A stretch of DNA of 64,000 bases from Chondrosia reniformis (lineage: Eukaryota > Porifera > Demospongiae > Chondrillida > Chondrillidae). Below the pieces are notes generated by a model. The model was not told the origin of the DNA. It did not search any database and was given only the letters and a program-made list of their open reading frames with translations. Each line of letters starts with the position of its first letter. The stretch's first letter is position 1. The stretch is from NCBI GenBank assembly GCA_947172415.1, contig OX359198.1, positions 6,727,401 to 6,791,400 of the forward strand, given 5' to 3'. Shown one piece after another: positions 1 to 14,600 of this stretch. Both the position numbers and the translations under genes were made by a program.

Positions 1-978
1 ATTGAACAGATGTAATCCAGGACCTTTACAGTTGTTATACTCATTGTAAATTCTATGCAACTTTGTCCTTGATCCAACACTTTCTTTTACTATCTTTTCT
101 TACCTAATGGGTTCAGCCAATAACTTTAATAATAATTACACTCAGTACTCCTTGTTTCTTAATTGGACATGTTGCTAGGTTACTGATATTTGACTTCCAT
201 GACAATTCTATAAATAGATGAATATACAGCAAATCAAGTTTAGGCTACACAATACTTGTCTAATCAAAATTTAATGTTAGCTTTCATAAACGTTGAGTAC
301 AAATTACATTTTGAACAGTCTCACAAGTAAAAAGTATTTTACACGAGGTAAAGATGCTGATCAATACATGACATTACAACTTAAAAGAAAAAGAAACATT
401 ATAGACTTTATTTAAAGTAGCAATATAGTTTGTCTGATTCTCTAAACAAGATGACCTACCAATGAGTGCAGTTTAGGCATGGACAACGCCAAAGTTCCTC
501 AAACTAGGTTGTATTTGAGCAACGACCATTTTGGATTCACAAATTGATTGAGCAATAGTTACGTATGCTCAAAATAGCATAAGTGCATTAAATAAATATC
601 CTTGTGACATTGTCCTGTGTTGTGCATGAAACATGCATGCTGATTGACATGTCGATTCATGCGCTTGCAAGAGTTTGTGAAATAAAAGATCACTGCAGAG
701 GTTCATTAATTGATAGCTATTGTTTTTTAATTAAGTACTTCTATTCATGGGGTCACTGTACATTTTATGATTTGCTTCGCTGAATGATTTCTAATCGAAA
801 TTCAATAACAATAACAATTTGCTGAATGGACCGGGTTATGTTCTGCATGTTCTCTATTGTTCTTGAACATGACCTCGAAAAACAATAACCAAAATTTCAA
901 TTCCACGATTTTCCGCCAAGTTCACGATGCTTCCCGCCGACAATTTCTAATAAATAGACAATAAATTTTTCAGTCTTT
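1..978. other. AT-rich intergenic sequence, no gene seen
   Basis: No open frame with convincing protein features and no RNA gene was recognised on either strand. The stretch is strongly AT-rich. It could hold regulatory sequence or the end of a gene lying outside the window, but nothing here shows that. Confidence 0.5.
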
Positions 979-1613
979 GGCCTCCGGGCTATCAACTCTG
1001 GAGGTCTACTTTGGTGTGGATCGATGCGAAAACCGTGGTAGGAGCACGACCATGGTACCATGCGACAAAGGGTCATCGGTGTTCGTATAGTGGGGTGGTC
1101 TCTCTACCTATGGGTTAGTGCCTGGAGATGTATCTCACTATTAATCCTGCTTGTGTGTTAAATTGGCACTTGCGGATTCTTGCTATACGACCCGTACCTG
1201 GAGGAGCGTGGGTCCAGTGCCACTACGTAGTCGGTCAGGAAGCTATTGTAGGCTGCCGCATCAGGTTGGTTTGGAAGACATTTAAAATTTGTATTACAAT
1301 TGCAATTTTACATGGTATTCTCTAATTCTTTTCTTATAGTTCATCGATGGGTCCCTACTCTAAAGCAACCTGACCGATCCCAATGAGCTAAAGTCTGTGT
1401 ACAGTGTTCCCAAGCTGCGTTGTGTGCACATGATGATTCTCATTGGTGGGAGTTTGTGGTCCGCCAGGGTCGGGCTTGTTCTGTCCGTAGCGTGAGGCAG
1501 TGCAGGACTAGTAACTGGTCACAGGTCGGTCAGGTACGCCGGACCGTTCCCGAGCAGCTTCTCTTACGACGCAAGTAGTGGAAGTGTCAAACAGAGTTGA
1601 GAAACCGGAGGCC
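979..1613. repeat. GC-richer segment bounded by imperfect 22-bp inverted repeats
   Basis: This block is clearly richer in G and C than its surroundings. Positions 979-1000 and 1592-1613 are inverted repeats matching at 18 of 22 positions (shared cores CAGAGTTGA and CCGGAGGCC). Several open stretches of 60-80 codons overlap it and continue to about 1757, and a possible intron (donor near 1266, acceptor near 1340) can be drawn, but no reading frame runs through it and no family was recognised. It may be a DNA transposon remnant, a structured non-coding RNA locus or a decayed gene. Confidence 0.35.
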
Positions 1614-2663
1614 TTTTGGGGCACGAAGTACTTCTACCTCCTCGTGGTGTGCCCTGGGGTCACCTTTACTACACTCAGTAAAGTGATGCGAAACGAAGTA
1701 CTGCAGCAACGATCCAGTAAAAGAGAAGAAACAGCATGGTCTCTTCACAACCAATAAAACTTGTTTAAAAATTATAATATTTTTACATTTTCCTTTTTTA
1801 ATTTTAAAACCATGTACATTTTTCAGAATTATCAAACAAAAAATGATCATTGTGTAGTGGTTATAAACAGTCCCAATTGTCAATAATGATAAGATTGTTA
1901 TATTAAGTATAACCCAGCATGTATAACTTGCATAACAAGTATTATAAAAAATCCAAAGGCCGGCCGGCCTTAGATTACGGAATAAATATCATTCTCGTGT
2001 TGTAAGAGCAAACGAAAAAGAAAAAAAGGAGAAAAGTAAACGAAAAAGAAAAAAAAGAAAAAAGATGTTTTCTGCATGATGTGTACTCCAGAGAATTAGA
2101 AAACAATCCAGTTACGAACATGATGTCTTCAGCCATGAAGAACTAATAACTAATTATTTTTATTTAATTTCAGATTAAGTTTGTATATTTCAGAATCCCA
2201 ATTGGTAATAAAAAAAATAAAAACTATGAGATTGGTATATTATGTATGATTCATGCACAGCTAATGCTTCACTGTGTAACATCCCTTTCTTGTTTCTCTA
2301 CTTTTTATGCCATCCCTACATCTTCACTATTTTTGTAGAAAATTTTTAATATTTCTTATATATAATGCCATGCATTGTATGTGTGTGTGAATACAGTAAA
2401 AATTGGTATCTGTTGCCAAGTATATAGTACTTCTAATATCAAGCTCATCTATTCTTTATACAGATGAAGAAAAATGTCCAAATATTGATTCAAATGGAAG
2501 ATAGATCATTTCTTACATCAAAAATTAAAACAAGTTCATTACAATTAGCTACAGCTTTAACAAAATATAATACATATATAAAGATAATTATTTTATATAC
2601 GTATGTACATCTTTGGCAAAAGTAAAATATTTTAATATGTTAAATTAAGGGTAATTTACACAA
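1614..2663. other. Intergenic sequence downstream of the ABCA gene
   Basis: It contains the palindrome GGCCGGCCGGCC near 1958-1969 and a purine-only (A/G-rich) run at about 2003-2065. The part nearest 2663 is presumably the 3' untranslated region of the ABCA gene on the minus strand. I saw no clear polyadenylation hexamer there. No gene was recognised. Confidence 0.4.
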
Positions 2664-5600
2664 TTATGTCTCTGAAGTAATCCGTTCCAGAGCAGATAGT
2701 GTCACTGCAGCAGATGACACTATGTCAGGTAGTGAGTCAGCCACAGGATTACTGGACACCACATCTAAATTTTCACCTTGTTGCTTAGCAAAGTGGATGA
2801 ATACCTACGTAATTATATGAATTAGAATACAATTTTATGTATATAACTACAAAATATAGATACAGTAATACATGCATTGAAGAGGAGAAGAAAATTGTAA
2901 CCTCATCCAAGGGCTGCAATAGTTGGTGAGTACATATGATAATTTTAGGAATATGAAAAAGAAGTATTTGATGATTTATGATAGCAGAACTAATGAAGCA
3001 AAGTCAACCCTTAAGCTTTTTACCACCACTTGTTGAGTAATTGGTGGCAATAACCTTGACTACAGCAATGATTGTTTCAACTTCCCATCTTCATCATATT
3101 TTGTTGTCAGTGCATACACACAAGCCAATTTTATCACTCACATCATCGAGATTGGTTTGAAACACTGAAAAATTTGCTATATCCAACTCGTCTTTGACAT
3201 CCTGAAGTACCCTGTGTAAATGTCCCAGGCCCCCGGGCCCGGGCACCCACTGATATACCAACACATTGTGATGGGATTCCTGCAATATGACAAACAGATT
3301 AATTAATGGCATTGCAATCATAGATCAGGGATTGGAGATACTGTGCAAATTTCATTCTCAAAAGGCTAACCTTTAGTACAGCTCCTTCAAAGTTTTGCCT
3401 AATTAGCTCCATGACTGGATTCAAGGAAGTTATACTTGGCTTCATATGTAGTTTTATGTGGTAACCACACCCAAACCTAAGGAAATTCAATACACAGGTA
3501 GTATGCATCATTTACAAACACACTAATGAGATATTACACAAAACCATTGATAATACTAACTTGGTATAGAACCAAAGGAATTCACACCCCCTTAGTAACT
3601 GAAGTGGTAACTAAACCACAAGTATTCACAATCAACTAAACCACAAGTATTCACAATCAACTAAACCACATTATCAATGTGAGTGAAAACACAAAGAAGT
3701 AATTACTGGGAATTGAGCCCGCCAGCGCTCATGTCACTTAGCTACAGTTATCACAGCAGTGCATATATGGGCTACCTACTTCTCCCTAAGATGTTGTGGT
3801 GACCCAAGGCACTTTAGAGATCCGTTGACCATGATGGCAACCTTTGAGCAGAGCACCTCACATTCCGCCATGCTATGTGTGGTGAGTAGGACAGACTGCC
3901 CCTCCTTGGTGACCCTCTGAATCACATCCCAGAGGAACCGCCTTGCCTCCGGATCCACCCCCGCAGTGGGTTCATCCTAATGTGGTAAAGTATACAGGCT
4001 GGTAGTGCAAGATACGTGGTGGAGTTGGTATAGTGACTAGAAAGAGAAGCCTTGACTAAAAAGAGGCTGGAAGTGGGTGATGCCTGGTGGAAGGAAAGTG
4101 TTACATCTAAAATACTTATACTTCACTATGAGGTAGTTTGTAATTCATATGCATGAAAAGTGCACTGACAATTGCCAGTAACTCAGGCCCTGTCGGGTCT
4201 ATAAATATGCCTCTGAGCTAGGTATAATCATTGTAGTATCTTCTCTGATCTTACCAGTAGCAGAATCTGAGGTTGAGTTAGTAGTGCAATGGCAGTGGAG
4301 AGCTTTCTCCTGTTGCCTCCAGAGTATGCACCCACTAGTCTGTCGGCATACTGCATCAAGTGTAGCTTCTCCAGTACATCATTGACAGCTGTCTTCAATG
4401 CATTACCACGGAAACCTCTGAGGCGGGCAAAGAGATTGAGGTGCTGGCGACCAGTAAGATGATCTAATAAGCCTTCAAACTGCGGGCAGTAGCCAATATG
4501 CTTTCTGGACGGTTCAAACCATTTAAGCATCAAGTCCTGTCCACTGATTTTTGCAGACCCATTAGTTGGTCTCAAGTCTCCAGTGAGCATTTTAAAGGTT
4601 GAAGTCTTACCGGCTCCATTGACTCCAAGAAGGCCAAAACACTACAAGAGAAAATACTGTAACATCACCACAAGCACCTCAAAATTACAACTACATATGA
4701 AAATTGTCTAAACAGGAAGAAAATAAAGGAACGAACTATCATTAGAGCAGCCTGACCACAAAAAATCACATGACCACCATCACATGACCACTGTCACATG
4801 ACCACTGTCACCTGACCACCATCATATGTACAAAGACGTACCTCTCCCTTACGCACTCCAAAACAAAGTTCATCAACAGCTGGTCTCAACTGCTTGAAGC
4901 AATCAGTTATGTTTCTGTAGTATTTGGTCAGTTTGAAAGTTGTTAAAACATCATCATCTGTTCTTCCTTCAATAATTCTTTCTCTCTCTTTAGCCACATC
5001 ATCATCCAAGGTGGGCAGAGAAGAGGCGGAGCTCCGTACACAGGTATTGCACAATGTTGGAATGATACTGGTGGAAAAATAAAGGGAAAATAAAACAAGC
5101 AAATAAGAAATCAGTTGCAGACACAAACTACAGAGTGTCTCAATAATTGTGTAATCAGGATGGGTCTATTGCAAAATAATGTCAGACTGTTGTGCAATCA
5201 GTCTAAGTCTTGTGAAATGCAGAATCTAATGTTACTTACACTTTGGGTATAAAGTAGTCAAACAGCACTAGAAGCACCCAACCTATCACTGCATACACTA
5301 CCATTGCTATCAGATAATACTTTAGAGCTTCAAATACTGGAACAACTTCAGCAGCTGGACAATGTAGGGTGAGCAAATATGTAAAGGTACTCATTGAATT
5401 ACTATATAATACATTAGTATACATTAATATACGTATATTCATACTTGGATCCAATGAAGCCCTCAATGACTCCTCAACTCTGTGAAAACTGAGATAAGAG
5501 AAAGCTCTACCCAGAGCATATGTTGGCATGGGAACCAGCAAGAAATACTTTCCATTGCCCTCCTGCAAAACAAGCATACAATTATAGCATCAGTTAGTAT

Positions 5601-8600
5601 TGCATAAGCGTACCTAGCAACCCGACAGCCTACCTCATTAGTGATGATATAGACTACAGCATCAATGATCAAAAGAGCAAAGCCTCCGAAAAAGTTCCCG
5701 CAAAAGAGGATAATGAAGGCAGTTGTGGATGAGTTGAAGGCAAGAGAGAGAAAGTAGACCCAGGGTATAAGAGACATACCGAATATGAACAGAGTAAAGG
5801 AGAAAGCTATGAAGACATCTGGTGGAGTGAAATTAGGATCTTGGAATGCCATAAAGAGTAACAAAGTAATAATCACAAACATTGCATAGCTTGACTAAAG
5901 TGAGAGAAATAGAAATAAAAGTAAACAAATGCTACAAATCATAAATAAACACAATACATTAAACTGGCAGTAGAGCAAAGTTCCCTACTTACATAATCCC
6001 AGATATAGGAAGATATCCAATAGGCAGACTTTGAGAGACCAGACACCTCTTGCAGGTGGAGGAACTTGTGAGACCTCTCTTCAATTAAGATGACACAATA
6101 GCCGCAGACCAGAAAACCCAATGCAAACATTAGACCAAGAGGATTCACCAAGAAACTGCCAGATTCACTGCAATAGATTAAGCAACACAAAAGAGTGCAT
6201 CCTATCAAATATACTACGATGAACGTGCCTAAGATGGATAATGATGCTGTAATGTGTCAGTAGTCAGTAGAGCAACTCACAGGGCCTTTTCAAGTTTCTG
6301 TAAAGTAGTTGTTTCATAGGGATGTGAATGTGTCTTTATACCTAATAATAATAATTATTATTATTTTTATTATTATTATAATGCAAATATTACTGTAGTA
6401 ATTAAAGACTGCTAATTATATTCAAACACTTGTTGTATAAGCTATACTATATTATACACTCACCATAAGTTGAAGCATCCACATTGTCAGGAAGGTTCTT
6501 CCTGAGAATGACATTGTTCAATATATTCAAGAAGGTTGGCATAGAGTGATATCCTTTATAACTGAAGTAAGCCTAATAGTAATGCCAAATATGGAAAAAC
6601 CTTATTAAAGAAGGACAACTACTATCATTGTCATCAATGTACCTTTGCTGCTTTGTTGAGTGCCAAATATGGTTTAGAGGTGTTCTTGTAGACATTGTCT
6701 ACTTTTGGATTAATATCACTTCTCTTCAATCCAAAGCCAACACCTCCATATCTGTCTTCAATGTAGAGTTTATTGGACCACAGGATGTAGTCTACTATCA
6801 AGTTGACGTCTTCACTGGGGTAAGAATCATTGGAGCCATACCGTAAGTCCTGGATGTAAGTTTGCATATGTTCTTCCAAGAATGGTTTGAAGCATTTGGG
6901 ATTTTCTGGTTTGGGGGCTAAGGTATTTCGTATCTCAAGGTCACAGTCTTTGGGCACAAGCTTAGCGTTTTCACCACCACACGTAACCAGGTACTCATCG
7001 GGGAGGGCAGAGGAACAGGTGGAAGTGTTCCAATTGGGCCAGAAACACGGTGAAGAAGGATCCCTTGACGACTGTAACAAAGACGGGCCAATTCCACAAG
7101 GACGATACAGCTGATTAAAATATTGACAGCTTTCCTCTGTTTTAGGTCCACCGGCAATCATATAGTTATCAAATCCTGTTTTAGTGTACTGTTGCAAGGT
7201 GAATTCAAAGGCAATGGGGTCAGGGACTGCAAGAAGATACTTGGCTATGATCAGACACAGGAGAACTATGGAAAGAGGTAAGAAGTTCTGCATGGAGACT
7301 AAGAGGTATCTGTGGTAGGAATATTGGAGGCGCTTCTGCAGGAGACAGACTAGTTGAACCAATACGGTCCTGATCCACTTCAGAATGACATTCTGTCTTT
7401 TCTTCACTACTGGGAGAGTTTCAGAGAAAAGTGGAACACCTTCATCCACATACTCACTCCCATTCTCATCCTCATCATCTGAAATGGGGACTTGCTGTTC
7501 AGCGATGCCATTCTCTTCAGAAACGTGTGGGACTTCAGAGGATTGCACAGCAAAGCCATTCTCGGTCTCCAAGTTAACCGAACCATTCTTGGTTTTTTCA
7601 TGAACAATATCTGTGTAGTCATTCAGCGTGTAGTTGTCTCCCAGCTCGTCCAAATCTCCATTAGCATACGTTACCCTCACAAACACCTCTTCCAAGGAAC
7701 AGGCTGTAAAACCATACGATTCAATTCTCAACCCTTCCACTTGTTTATCAAGCTCGTCAAACAGACTGGCAAGAGTGTGAGGGCCAGTGTTGGATAATGG
7801 TAGGAGATACTTCAGGTCAGTCCCCGCCACTTCAACCAGCCGGGATCCAGGGATCTGGTCAGAGAGGAAATCTGTGAGTTGTGACACACTCCCATCAGTC
7901 TCCTCCACATGAGTGTCGTTGCTAGGTGGCTGGGTGGCTATCACAAGCTGATGGCCCTTTCCAAACCTGTTTCTTAGAAAGAAATAGCTTCCGCAGCAAA
8001 GCAGCTCGCCTTTGGATATAATTGCAATTCTGTCACCCAGGATTTCTGCTTCATCCATGTGATGAGTTGCCAGCATAATTGTTCTCCCTGAAAGAGTATA
8101 ATAGCACAGGATGCTTCATCAAACTGAACCATGTCAACACACTTTTATCACATAAAAACATGTGTGCACTGAGTATATTCACATTCCACACAAATTATTT
8201 GTACTATACTTGCAATGAAATCACATGCTACATCTACATTAGAGTAAAAGGCCTATAGGGAACTAAACCTAATGAGAGCTTTGGATGAGGATACAAGAGT
8301 TTTCTCCTTCTACTTCTCTACTATACACACCTCAAATTACACACTATTACTCCTTTTACAACTGCTTGTCTGGTAGCACACAACTTGACTGTATGGACAA
8401 AGCTTACAAAGTGATAAGGATTTGACATATCCTTTATATGGACAAAGCTTACAAAGTGATAAGATTTGACATATCCTTTATATGGACAAAGCTTACAAAG
8501 TGATAAGGATTTGACATATCCTTTATATGGACAAAGCTTACAAAGTGATAAGATTTGACATACCCTTTCTACTCTTTGAGATGAAATCCCAAATCTGTCT

Positions 8601-11600
8601 CCTTGCGTAAGGATCCACACCAGAGGTTGGCTCATCAAGTATGATAGACCTACTGTCACCCACAAATGCTAAGAGTATGGAGAGCTTTCTCTTCATGCCA
8701 CCAGAAAGGTGACAGGCCTTCCGGGAAGAGAATTCAGTCATATCAACTTTATCCAGCCATCTATATATGCATAATATAGGACATTGAATTAGGAAGTGAA
8801 TAGCTGCTGGAAAATTATGTAAATAACATCTCATTTTCCTCTCAAATTATCACCACAAACTGTTGCTATGCAGGGGAGCAGATAACTCACTCTTTTGTCT
8901 CTTCCTTGGCCTCTTTCCAGGTCCTGCCTTTGAGATACGCAAAGAACATGACGTGATCCCTCACAGTAAGCCTACGTACAATAAATTAGAAAAGACTGGC
9001 TACTACCACTATGCACAGCTATCAGCAGAGAGATGGTACTGGAAACATACGTACGTACATTCACCACTGCAGTATAAATTTGTGTAATACAGGTATTAGA
9101 AAGGAAGTATGAGAAGTTTACATATACACATACATACAGGTGTAGTTTGGGACAGGTATGGACGTAGGACGATTATGGCTATACAGGCATAGAACATAAC
9201 TTTATTGTGACATGCACCATACACGCATACCTGTCAAACAAGACATTGTGCTGTGGACATATTCCAAGTGACTTCCTGATCTCATCCATGTCCTTCTTAA
9301 TGTCAAGTCCATTGATGGATGCTGTACCAGAGGTCGGCTCAAACAGGCCCATCAAAATGGACATTGTAGTGGTCTTGCCAGCTCCGTTGTGGCCCAGAAA
9401 AGCAGTTATCTGGTCCTCATAGAGATTGAGACTCAAGTTATTAATGGCCACTACCTGTTTCTTCTTTCTCTTACAAACGTTGGAGTAGACCTACGTACGT
9501 ACGCATACAAGTGCACCTAATGATATTCATGAGATTGAGGAAATGGACTACTGAGTGAGACATTCCAAAACCTCTCATCACAGTCAGTGCAGTATTAATG
9601 AAATTCTAACAATGTCACTTATTCTCTTGAAGATGCAATACACTTTCTTATCACTTGAGTAAGTGGCAATTATGCAAGCATGTACGTAGGTTTAGAAAAA
9701 GTAGGGAACTATAAATCAAAAGCTGATCCTAAGTTCAGATGTCTCGTCAGTACATGGACTCTATGTACGTAGATTTACCATCATGAGAAGGTAAAGACTA
9801 TAATATAAACTCACTTTCACAAGTTTCTTAATCTCAATTCCAACTGACAGGTGAGTAGGTTCCTCTTCATAAGCCTCGTCATTGTCTTCATCGTAATCAC
9901 CTAATACGTCAGAGGAAAATATTAACAGCCATTTTAGGAAATACATATATAGACATGAACTGATTAGCTTTCTACAGCATTTATATTTCAACTTTTGCTA
10001 CGTACATTGTCTGTGTTCATTTAGATTTTTAGGTGTGATGCAATAAGAAGAATTATTTTACTGACATTCTCTTCCGCAGAGCTACTCTGACTATTTACCT
10101 TCTGTGTCACTGGTGACTCCTGGTCTGGTTAATTGAAGTGGTGCCTCATCATCCGTAATCTCACCATCTTCTGCAGACACACTCAATCTTGTGGAAGTCT
10201 TCCTTGAAGTAAAGAAGGTCTTGATTCTCTGGGCTCGGGATTTCCCCACCCAATACTTGAGTTCCATGGGGAAATACCATGGTTTGGGCGTGCCATACTG
10301 CCCAGGAAATACGGCATCGATGTACCAGACCAGCAGAGCATACAGCAGTGTGTCAACCACAAGCATCAGCATTGCAAGAAAAAAACTAAAGTGGTCTTCT
10401 TGTACCTTTGGGAGACACAACAGACAAGAAATAAACTCTGGCATGAATAAAGAATATTTTACAGTCAATTAAATACTATCTTTGGGACCATAAGAGTAAT
10501 GTCAGCTTACTGGGGAATCATTAATGTTGGCAAACTGTATTCCAAATGTCTGCAGCTCATACTCTGTCATATATGCTGCTCCTATACCAAACCCCACTGG
10601 AGCTATCAGGGACTGTAGGGTGGAACATATGTATGGACAAGCACATATATACATTATACATATATGTACATATGTATTATACGTATATGTACATATGTAT
10701 TATACGTATATGTGTAAATACTGCAGGCTTTAGATTCAAATGGATTTGTGGCTTACAGTAAGAGCAACCAGAATAGGATGCATTTCTCTCTGCTTCAACC
10801 AGACTGTCACCGAAATGAAGATGGTCATGAAGTACAGTAGCCCGGATACACTGGCAGACAGGTTGGCATTGTTGAACATCAGACTCATTACAAAGCTAAG
10901 GGGGAGGAGGAGGGAATAAATGAACATATTGTTAAATCTTAAATCCTCTCCACTCAGTCGCCACTCACCAAAGTAATATAGTAGCTATAGCATATATCTC
11001 CAGGTAGATCCACACAATGAAGAAGTTGCTGCTGGTATATATGCCAAATGCATATATGGTGCATACCATGACCAGCACACTGACACTGAAGATGACCAAA
11101 CTGGTCAGGAACCAGGACACCCAATGAACCAAGCCACTCATACCCATCATTTTCATCACCTAGGCAACCACAAAATGGAGTACAGAACTAACAATTTGGT
11201 CAATTTTAGAGATACATATGTGAGTGAGAGACAAAACAGAATGTACTTACCTCTTTTAATCTCAATTCCTTCTCCTTGACCACACCCCTCACTGTCATGG
11301 CAACAGAAAACAGCCAGGCCAAAGTTAAGGCAATTGGCAGCATAATCTGGATCCCTTCCAGAAACCTATCATGAAATATTGCACAACACATAGACTAAAT
11401 CCTATTGGGACGGAGTACTGACGAACAACTGGTGGAACTGGTTATGAACAGTTGCACACAATTGCCTTACTTGTCTCTGTTGTAGCAAGGGTAGGGCAGC
11501 TCCTGCACATAGACACCAGGGGAAGTGATATTCTTGCCAGACAACACCTCTATTGCCCCTCTCTCAATCATGTCTTGTATAAAGATGAATCCGGCGTCCA

Positions 11601-14600
11601 GATATCTTCTCTTCCAAAGGTTACGCTCTGGGCTGGGATACCATATCCTAGTGTAGCAGGAGAATGGAGTAACAGTCCTTGTATGCAGATCAGACAAACA
11701 AAGCGACACCACTATAATTACATGGTGCTAACTTGTTTCGGATGACATCTGTTTCATGCACATACGTAGTGTTCATACGTATCCTGATTGACAAGTCTTT
11801 AATGGGCTCTTCTTCATTTTGACTTGAAACTCCGTCAAAGACAACCCCTAAGTTAAAAGATAACCTGGCTTAATTTGCTTCCACCAAAATGTGCTGGAAA
11901 TGTCAGGTTCTAATTCTGCAGATTTCATCTGCTCTTTTTGGGGCTTGCAGCCTGTATATATTTGGGGCTTGAGGCAACCTGTATATATTTGAGGCTGAGG
12001 CAACCTGTATATATTTGGGGCTTGAGGCAACCTGTATATATTTGGGGCTTGAGGCAACCTGTATATATTTGGGGCTTGAGGCAACTTGTATATATTTGGG
12101 GCTTGCAACCTGTATATTTTTTAATTTCTACTTCCAGTTGTTACACTTGTCTTATATATACGTATGTACGTATGTACGTATGTAATACGAATTCATAAAC
12201 TCATACACAGTTAATATAAGACTTCATTTATGAGTACAGTATACATGTACAGGCTTACCAGCTAAAATGTAGTCCATCCCTAATTCCTTCTGCTTTTCAA
12301 AGTCAAATGCCAAATCTATCAAGTCACTCTCTGTCTCCATGGGATAGAAGAAGTTCCAATCCACAGAATTAACATACGTCAAAACTTGTTTAGCATAAAG
12401 ATCCAGCTACGACCATATGTACGTACATATATGTATATGTATGTACATGTACATATATGTATATATCTAATACGTATATACAAATATGAAAGAATAGAGA
12501 TTCATTGCTATGTTGTAACTATGATAGAGGAATTAGTGAGCTTTCCATAGCAGGGCAAAACAATCAAGATTATTTCAGGAGGCTTAAGTCCGCAGACCTT
12601 CTGCCGCTGATACAAAACTAGGATAGGTTACTCTATCATATGTGTGTGTGTACATTATAATTATATTATTTCATTATGTAGGAGATTAATTTAGTATATC
12701 ATGATACAAATATGTACGCATATACGTAAGTAGGATCTGGTGACTAGACTCACACTTAACAGTATCCTCCATATGTTGTTCTGATACTGCACATCAAACA
12801 AGTATGCCAGCTCTACCTTTTCTGCGAGAGTCAAATTTGCAACAACAGAATGAACCATGTCAGAGAATCCAGGAATGTTATCCAAGGGAATTCCCCCAAG
12901 TGATGGAGTACCTATACCCAGTATTAAGTACTTCATTAGGCTGTCCAGGGCGTTGGCCCTTCTCCCATTAGGAGGAATTGCCTGCATTACACTCTTGGAA
13001 CACTTTAGCTCAGATATACAAATGTCCCTAATGGTTCCAATTGTTGATAGAGTGCGATTTGCCTAGAAAAAGAGTAAAAGACCATTGTAAAAAAATTCAA
13101 CTGAGAAAAAGGTTTTAATGGAAAATATGATAGAAACATGGCTTTTAAAAGAGTTATGGATTGTAGGTGCAAACTACGTTGCTGCATAGCCATTGCGAGA
13201 TAGAGCATATAACTGGATTATACATTTTGTTCAAACTACCATCTATGTACTAACTTTCTTGATAATTTCCTTCACTTTGGTTGAGTTTCCTGGGGAGAAT
13301 AGAATTTTGGGGCTGAAGGGATTTTCAGGTGTAGGCAGTAACTCTTTAAAGCTTTCCTTCTTGTCCTTATGGAACCGGTCATCTAGTTCCTTATTTCTTG
13401 TCAACAAATTCACAACAAAGGCACTAAATGCTCTAATAGAAACACCTTTTCCACAAAAGAATTCTTCAAATGTAGTGTTATCACTCCCATTACCAAAACC
13501 CTCTTGCAGCTGTTCACTAGCTCTCCCTAATTGCACCAGCTACAGAGAAGGGAAGATTAGAGGAATATCATTTTCAAACTACGTTTTAACTAGACTCTTT
13601 ATCTAACTTAATTAATGTACTGCAGCTCACAAAATGAAAAAAAAAAACATTACAAAAACTGAAATCTGTCAAGTTATGAAATTCAATCAAACATCTCAAA
13701 TTACCTATGTATGTACAGACGTACGTAGATAAGTGTGGACAGATGTTTAAAGTATTGTACATACTAATGTTGTACATATTATGAACGTATACATACAGTA
13801 CACTATATCTTTATACGTATATAAAGTATGTATAAAGTGAACTGTTACTGAATAAGTACGTATATACCTTCAATATCTCTTGGGTAGCTTTAATTGGATC
13901 GGTTCCAGATAATGGATTGTTAATTGATTGCTAATGTACAAAGAAACAAAATATGTACACAATCTTAGTACAACTACATAACAAAGTGCTCTCGGAATAC
14001 AATCACTCTACAACATGTACGTAGAACTGTCAAACTAAGAGATGGCCCCACAGCATGTCTTTTAGACATTTGTGAGGAAAACCAAGGAGTAAAATTGACA
14101 AATATTAAACTACATAGGATGCTAAGGTTGTTATGCAACTCTTTGGCTATCTTACCAAGGCTGATAAATCCAAATTCTGTTGCAGTTCTTTGGCAAGTGC
14201 TGAAAAGTCTTGTGAAGATCCATTAGATGTGTTACACAAGTCTCGTCTCAAGATATCCTAAGACATGAAGTAAAGTACAGTGTATGTAAAGTGTAAAGTA
14301 CATTGTGGCTAGCCATAATGAGGTCATATTAAAATGCTTTTGTGTGCTAAAAATAAAATTAATGTTTTGTCTAGAATCATGCAGTCAAAGTATTCTGAAA
14401 CCTTTGCAACTTAAAACTGAATAAGAATAATTAGGATAAACTATAAAAATAACTAAATTGTTTAGCCTAGGTGATAAACAGTTAGCATGGATCAAAGGTT
14501 AACAATCCCCTTGTACATGGAGATCACATGACTGGCACATGCACATCATGTGACTTACAGCACTCTCCTGCTTAAGCTCTATTACTGTTCCCAGAAGTGT

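Noticed and set aside
1128-1325. 65-codon plus-strand frame and neighbouring open stretches as a gene
   Set aside because: No combination of frames and splice sites gave a continuous protein with recognisable features.
6628-7797. Several plus-strand frames of 70-100 codons (6628, 6887, 7385, 7492)
   Set aside because: Antisense to the 1,445-bp ABCA exon, which has strong protein homology in its own frame.
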